Source: Lagopus muta (taxonomy: Eukaryota > Chordata > Aves > Galliformes > Phasianidae). From it: a stretch of 64,000 nucleotides of DNA. Shown here one piece after another: positions 58,484-64,000 of this stretch. The notes below the pieces were generated by a model. That model saw only the letters and a list, made by a program, of their open reading frames with translations. It ran no database searches and was not told the origin of the DNA. The position numbers and the translations under genes were made by a program. Each line of letters begins with the position of its first letter. Position 1 is the stretch's first letter. The DNA lies in contig NC_064437.1 of the NCBI RefSeq assembly GCF_023343835.1, forward strand, positions 23,225,001 through 23,289,000, in the 5' to 3' direction.

Positions 58484-58764
58484 AGCCTGGCAGCCACGTC
58501 GGGCCCCTGATGGCTGCTGTGCTGTTCCTTGGACTTGATGCTGGGATGCTTCTTAAAATCCCATGTTTGTGCTTCAAGGAAGATGTAAGTTAGGAGTTGG
58601 CTTTTCCTATGGAAATACTACTGAGGTAATGTAAGTGGTACATTTTCTCTGCTTCCCGAGAGTCTTGTGCCATGGAGTGCTTGCAGCAATCCCACTAAAT
58701 TGGAAAGGAGAAATGAGATTTGTTTGCAGACTTTTGTTTTGTTTTTTGTTTTTTTTTTAAGAAA

Positions 58765-58770
58765 AATAAA
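58765..58770 (+). terminator. TADA1 polyadenylation signal
   Basis: AATAAA 282 bases after the TADA1 stop, in an A-rich stretch following a T-run, with a GT-rich downstream element (about 58775-58805). Confidence 0.85.
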
Positions 58771-61700
58771 TGTGAGGGTGTAGAGTTGGTTTTAAATTGT
58801 GTGTGTCTATTTCTGAATGTGATAACTGTCCCCTTGCCATCCCCCTGAGGTAGTTTCCCTTCTGAGTTCAGCCTGTGTGAGCCTTGTCCAGCTTCTCTTG
58901 CAGTTGGTCCTTTCCATTCATTTAAGTGGAAACAGTTGATTGTTAGGACATGAAGATAAACAGTTGTGTGACACGTTGAGGAAACTTTGGATTAGAAGAT
59001 GAGAAAACAAAGTAAAATGGAAAAATCTCTTGTAGCCGGTCTTCTGAACTATTCTGCATCACAAAAATATGAAAGATGAGCACCAGCTGTCATGGGATCT
59101 CTCACCAGTTACTAAAACAGTAAAATCAGGGTTCTGGGGTAGTGTTTTCCCTTCAGCCTAGTCCTTGTCTAATCCTATTTTAGGGTAGTGTTCAAACATT
59201 GCAGGAGCTGCCTGGACTTAGGGCAAGAAGCAGCCCCTGTGCCTGTCAGTACAGCTAAGGATTCAGACATCCCAGCAAGCAGCTTCACCATCCCTGAGAT
59301 GGGATAGCAGGTTCAATCTTAATTTTGCAGGGAGCCATTCAGGTCAGGTTGTAGAAGGGTATGGACTCTGCATGTGGTGTTTCAGCTGCATTACTGTCTC
59401 GTGTGTCATCTCTGTGCTCTTTAGGTGCCAAAGAGAATGGGCTTATGAAGGCATATTAAGCATTCTCATATTAGAAGTTAATGCACTGGGTTTTTAACCA
59501 TACCTATACATGTATCTGCTGAAAGATGACTTGGTTCTTTGTTCTTGTGGAGTTGAAAGGTAGTGGAGTTGGAAAAGCTTCCTCAGGGAGAAAATGGAAG
59601 AGGAAGCTTATGGATCCCCTTCATTCTGCTTTTCCTTTGGAAAGTATTGGAAAAAGAGAACTGTAATTTTTTTCCCTTTCCCATGCAATTTCCTTTGCTG
59701 TTGCACCCTTAACTGAGGAGAATGTGTATCCCTACTGTGTTTCTTGGTTACCTGCCTATAACTTCATTTCATGAACCAGTGCTTGTGTTAGACCAGAGTT
59801 GCAGCAGGGAGCTGGGCAGGTGGTTCTCCTGCATCCTCTTGAGGGATGAGCACCAGATTTAGGCATAGCAAGAGGCAGTGTCTGTACAGATAGCAGCAGC
59901 TCCCATCCTGAGAAGGCCACTTCAGGATAATGGAGAAGCTGGGAAAGGCAACTGCAGAGAACTCAGGGCCTGGCAGAATGAGAGCAGCTCTACACTTGGT
60001 AGGTTGTATTTACTGATGTAGGGCAGTGTGAGGTTGAGCAAGAGGGTAGGAGGAGAATGAAGGCTTGTTTTGGTCCCCTAGTCTCTGCTGCCATTTTTAT
60101 ATTTGAGGGCTCAATCTGAACTGGCTTGGTATGCTTATCTTAAAAGTTTACCCCAGTGACTTTTTACACTGTAGATCTTAAAACCAACACTGAACCTATA
60201 TAGCTGTACATGGTGAGCTCTAGCTACCCAAAGTATGGACTCTGGAGTGTGGGAGGGGGATTTCCCACATAATTGTTGTTTCCGGTGTAAAATGAAAGCT
60301 CTGAGTTTGTTTGCTAGAAACTTTGTGGCAGCTGTGAGGATTTCAGGTCTGAAAGGAGCATGGAGCCTCTGAGAGCATCACAAGTGAGTTCCAAAACACA
60401 GTGAAGCACAGCAAAAGAAGTGCTGCTCTCTTTTGTTTGCATGTGCTAGAAGGAAGGCTCTGCAGACGGAGCCTCTTGTTCTGAAGAGCTGAGTCATCAG
60501 TTCCACACTACAGAAAGCACGTTAACTGGGACACCTGCTGCACAAAAAAACTTGAATAAGGAAAGTGTCAGCCCTGTTTCATAGGGTGGGAGATTTGTGC
60601 CCCAAGACCCATGTAGGCTGAGCTTGACCTAAGCTCTTCCTGATGGATGTTATTCTAAAAACTTCCAATGGAAGCTTTCACTTATCTTTGGCAATCTGTC
60701 CTGCTTTCCAGATATCTTCACCACTGAAGGCTTTTTCCACAGTCCTGCACCTTTCTTTGCATCAAGGATCTCTCACTGTAGCATAGGCTAGAGCTTCTTA
60801 TCATACTGTCTAGTTTTCCTTTAATCTGTGGGAGGGGGGAAAAAAAATCACTGTATTTGTGAATGCCCAGGAGCCCCAAACTGGGGTTTGAAAAAGGTTC
60901 TGCTCTCCTCCTGGGACAGGGAAGCTGGACTGGATCAGGTAAATGCACCCATCCTGTCTGAGAAGGCCAATATTTACCAAACCTTGAGATAAACACAGGC
61001 TCAAAGGAATGTTGTTTACTTGGTAATCCCCACCTTACTTGCACAGCTGCAAGAAGGTTGCAAGAAACTCACATCTCTTGTGTCCAAACACAGTCCCTTG
61101 GCAGGGAGACACAAGGAGATCTTAGTTCATGTTGAGAGAGCAGTGCAAGCCTTTGCAAGACTTTGCATCTTTTGAGGAGTTGTGTGGTGTGTCTATGCAT
61201 CCCTCGTGCTCCAGGTGAGGCTGTTTGTCAGGAGCAAGGTGCTGCTTTCTGCTGGCCACCCCTGAGCAGCCTCTGTAACTTACCTGCAGTCCTGGGACTG
61301 AGTTTGGTTGCAGTCAAAGGTTCTAATTGGATGGTTTCCTTTTTTCTAGTTCACAACAGGCTGAAGTGAGTTTTAACTGTATGAATCTAACTGTAAGAAT
61401 AATCTTTTCACTGAGAAATGCTTCATGCAACTGAAGTTCTCTTTTACAGTATTTTGATTAATTTATTGCTGGGAAATGAATTTGTCTCTAGATAGCATCT
61501 GGCTGATGGGGTTTTCACACTCATAGACTGAGATGCTCATGTGAAGTGTTGGAGGCCTGTGCTTGTTCTAGCTGAGGGCCATGTAAGCTAAAAGGGTTTA
61601 TGTGTCAGTGGTACAACAAGAGCCCCCGCGTCTCTTGTTGAAGCAGTGGCCTTCCTGTAACAGCAGGGGTACAGCATGTTGAAAGAACTGGAAGGCATTG

Positions 61701-64000
61701 CCCTCCACCCTGCCCTTTCCTTTGCTGCTGGCTGGCCAGAAGGTGCTCGAGGGCTCACCTGGCCACCTCTGGCCTGGTGTCTGAGTGGTGCTGCAGGGAT
61801 CATCGCTGAAGAGGACAAGTGTCAGCTCAGTGACTGCCTTGACTGCTGTACGTTATAAAAGGGCTAGCTATTATTAAAGCATTGTTTCCATTTGAATTGC
61901 TGAAACCAGTTTCCTGTTGGTGGGTTTTTCTATGTCTTTGTTGCATTTAAAAGTGCCCGGAATCAGATATCTGTTTCTGTGCAATGACATGCCACTTCTG
62001 AAACTCCACTTCGATAAGCAGAAAGAGAAGGAGAGCTGGGGCCACCTTTGCCTACAGGAAAGGTTGCTGGTTGTGCCATGGAACAACCCAAAACCTTTAT
62101 CAGCCCTACGGTGACCTTCAGTCCTTGCTCTAGAGTGCTGCAGCCATGTTCCTATCCAAGTATGAGCTGTGGCCTTTTTTCCTCATTCTTCTTTATGCCT
62201 CCTGCCATGTGCCAGTACGGTAAGGTACTGTTACATCCTACATGGTTGCTTGGCCCTGTCTGAGGAGTCTTCCTGGCACCTTCACCTTGCTGCAGCTGAT
62301 GGTAGATAAGCCTGCTTGAGGGCTTTCCATTTGTCTGCTGGACAGCAGCAGTCTCCCAGGGTGCTTGGTGTCTGTCTCAGGAGTGGATCTTCCAGCCAGC
62401 ATTTAGCAAAGCCAGCAGGGAGTAGGTGTTGCTGTGAACTATGGACTTGTTTCTCAGTGTGAAGTGCTGATGGTAGCAGATACTCTCATGTTGCTTTAGG
62501 GAAAAGCAACATTTCAGACGTTTTCCACTGAAACTTTCATTTCTTATTAGAAATGCTTTTTTCCCACCAGAAAGAAATCACAAGGCAGATCAGCCTGCTT
62601 TATATTTACCTCTGCCCTCGCTTTCTCCAAAATATTCACCAGAAGATTGTTTCAAGTTGTCATATTTGTTTGTTTTTAAAGCGTGTCACAGATTAAGTTT
62701 TGGTTTCAGACTAATGCTCACCCACCAGCTTTCTCTCCATCCTCATCCACTTAAAACATACAGGGTTGATGTTCAGATACAAGTCTTTTGGGCTTAAGTA
62801 GGCTTTTATAGGATTGCAGAATGGTTTTGGTTAGAAGGGACTTTAATGCTCACCCTGTTCCAACCCCCTGCCATGAGCTGGCTGCCTCCCACCATATCAG
62901 GCTGTCCAGGGCCCCATCCAGCCTAGTCTTGGGCACCTCCACCTCTTCTGGGCTGCCTCTGTCAGCACCTCACCTCTAGTTTTCTCCTGTGTTGCAGCTG
63001 TGTGCATCCCTCCTGTGGCTGGCCCTGTTCCTGCCCCACAGCAGTGCAGTGCCCCATGGAGCAGCCTGGTCCCTGTGCGAGGTGCCTTGCTGAGGTATGG
63101 TTCCCTTTCCTGGCCCGCATTTGAAGGGCAAGGATGTGCCACTGCCTGTCCCCACACCCCCACTTACAGCTGAGCTCAGCATCCTGGAGCTGTTCACACA
63201 GCAGCTGCATTATCCCTTTGCTTTGGGTTTCTCAGTTTCACTCCTGCCTGCTGCAAAGGCAGCACTGCTGACGCTCAAGCAGAGCATCCTGTTTCCAAAA
63301 CAGCTGGTGTAGTCCTGCTATCTTCAGCATCCTTGTTCCCAAAGGAAGACAGCAAAGCATCGGAGAGGCAGAAGGCATAGAATGAGTGGGTGATAATATT
63401 GCAGTCCCCTTCACCTGTGTGTGGAAGTAGGGTTGTGCATTGTGGGGTGCTGCAGGTTCCTAATACCGTCTTCCTGAAGCTGTCAAGAAAAAAACAGCAT
63501 AGAGAGGTACGTGTATGGGCTGTCCTCACTCCACTTGGGCAATAATAGGGACAGTTTGCATTATTTTAGACTTCAGGACACCCATGGTTAGAAAAAAACA
63601 GAAGAGGAAAAGACAAACACCTTTGTATAGGCATGAGTACAGACACACACAGAGAGCCCTGTCATGCTGAAGGTACTGTGTTCTGTTGCTCAGCCCAGCT
63701 GATCCCTACTGTGGTTCTGTGGACTGACTAACCCCAGTGGGGCAGTCCCAGCCTCCAGGGGCTTGGTGGATGGATTCATACTTTTGAAGAGAGCAAGATG
63801 GTGTGCCACATACAGAATGCTATCTTCCCTCCTGTTCTGCTGTCTGTCATTGAACAGGAGCTCTCTGGCTCCTCCAGGTCTGAGCAGCCCATACCTGATG
63901 GGTGAGCACCAAAAAGCTCTGGAGATAGAGTGGCCCTTTTCTGACAGTAGAGGCTGGTAGGTGGCATCTAGCAGGGATCACACGGGGGTGTGCCTCACCG
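58771..64000. other. Intergenic region downstream of TADA1
   Basis: No gene is recognised in 5.2 kb on either strand. Open frames are short, have no family match and no paired splice sites that extend them. The human neighbour downstream of TADA1 is ILDR2 from memory, but I see no immunoglobulin-type or other ILDR2 exon here. The region holds a CR1 fragment at 62811-62975. Confidence 0.6.
62811..62975 (-). mobile_element. CR1 LINE 3'-end fragment
   Basis: Antisense CR1 tail with words GCAGAATGGTTTTGGTTAGA, GTTCCAACCCCCTGCCATG, CCAGGGCCCCATCCAGCCT and TGGGCACCTCCACCTCTTCT. It is 5'-truncated. Confidence 0.92.

Noticed and set aside
58771-64000. Search for ILDR2, POGK or other exons downstream of TADA1
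   Set aside because: No open segment with splice sites and a recognisable family match was found, so no gene is called.
1-64000. Endogenous retrovirus or LTR element, DNA transposon, CRISPR array, tRNA or rRNA
   Set aside because: No long terminal repeats, gag/pol/env-like frames, transposase-like frames, regularly spaced repeat-spacer arrays or structural RNA signatures were recognised. The interspersed repeats I can support are 5'-truncated CR1 fragments.

Overview
The window is vertebrate genomic DNA and almost certainly avian, most likely a galliform such as chicken. The evidence is fragments of CR1 LINEs, compact intron-split genes with GT-AG (one GC-AG) junctions, sharp CpG islands, and reconstructed proteins that are full-length matches to well-known vertebrate families. 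No bacterial-style operon, CRISPR array, tRNA, rRNA or recognisable endogenous retrovirus was seen. All exon joins were done by eye. Reading phase was checked across every junction, and each complete gene gives one uninterrupted frame.

Layout, left to right: (1) 138-10070 (+), the last 22 coding exons of PDE4DIP (myomegalin), a centrosome/Golgi coiled-coil scaffold, entering from the left edge. (2) 11478-16223 (-), PRKAB2 (AMPK beta-2), seven coding exons, converging on PDE4DIP, with a CpG-rich upstream region at 17.5-17.8 kb. (3) 18054-21272 and 22270-24846 (-), two tandem eight-exon flavin-containing monooxygenases of FMO5 type (536 and 529 aa), which are a mosaic of near-identical and diverged blocks. 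(4) 26148-28450 (-), a two-exon PLPP6-type lipid phosphatase, head-to-head with (5) 28920-32757 (+), a FAM78 family gene (best fit FAM78B, 261 aa). (6) 38250-44848 (-), PRDX6 (five exons, 224 aa), head-to-head across only 182 bp with (7) 45031-58483 (+), TADA1 (eight exons, 335 aa), a SAGA-complex subunit. From 58.8 kb to the end no gene is recognised.

The genes do not form a pathway. They are a conserved neighbourhood: from memory, the human counterparts lie on chromosome 1q21-q25 (PDE4DIP/PRKAB2/FMO5, FAM78B/TADA1 and PRDX6 in separate places). I found no wholly new molecular system. The most interesting signals are fine-scale: a 20-bp repeat that triplicates the PRDX6 exon 2 splice donor; a partial duplication of TADA1 exon 6 that leaves an in-frame 57-nt candidate exon; patchwork gene conversion between the two FMO genes, in which an intron is more conserved than neighbouring exons; and an intron-containing PLPP6-type gene beside FAM78B that may be the parental form of the intronless mammalian PLPP6.
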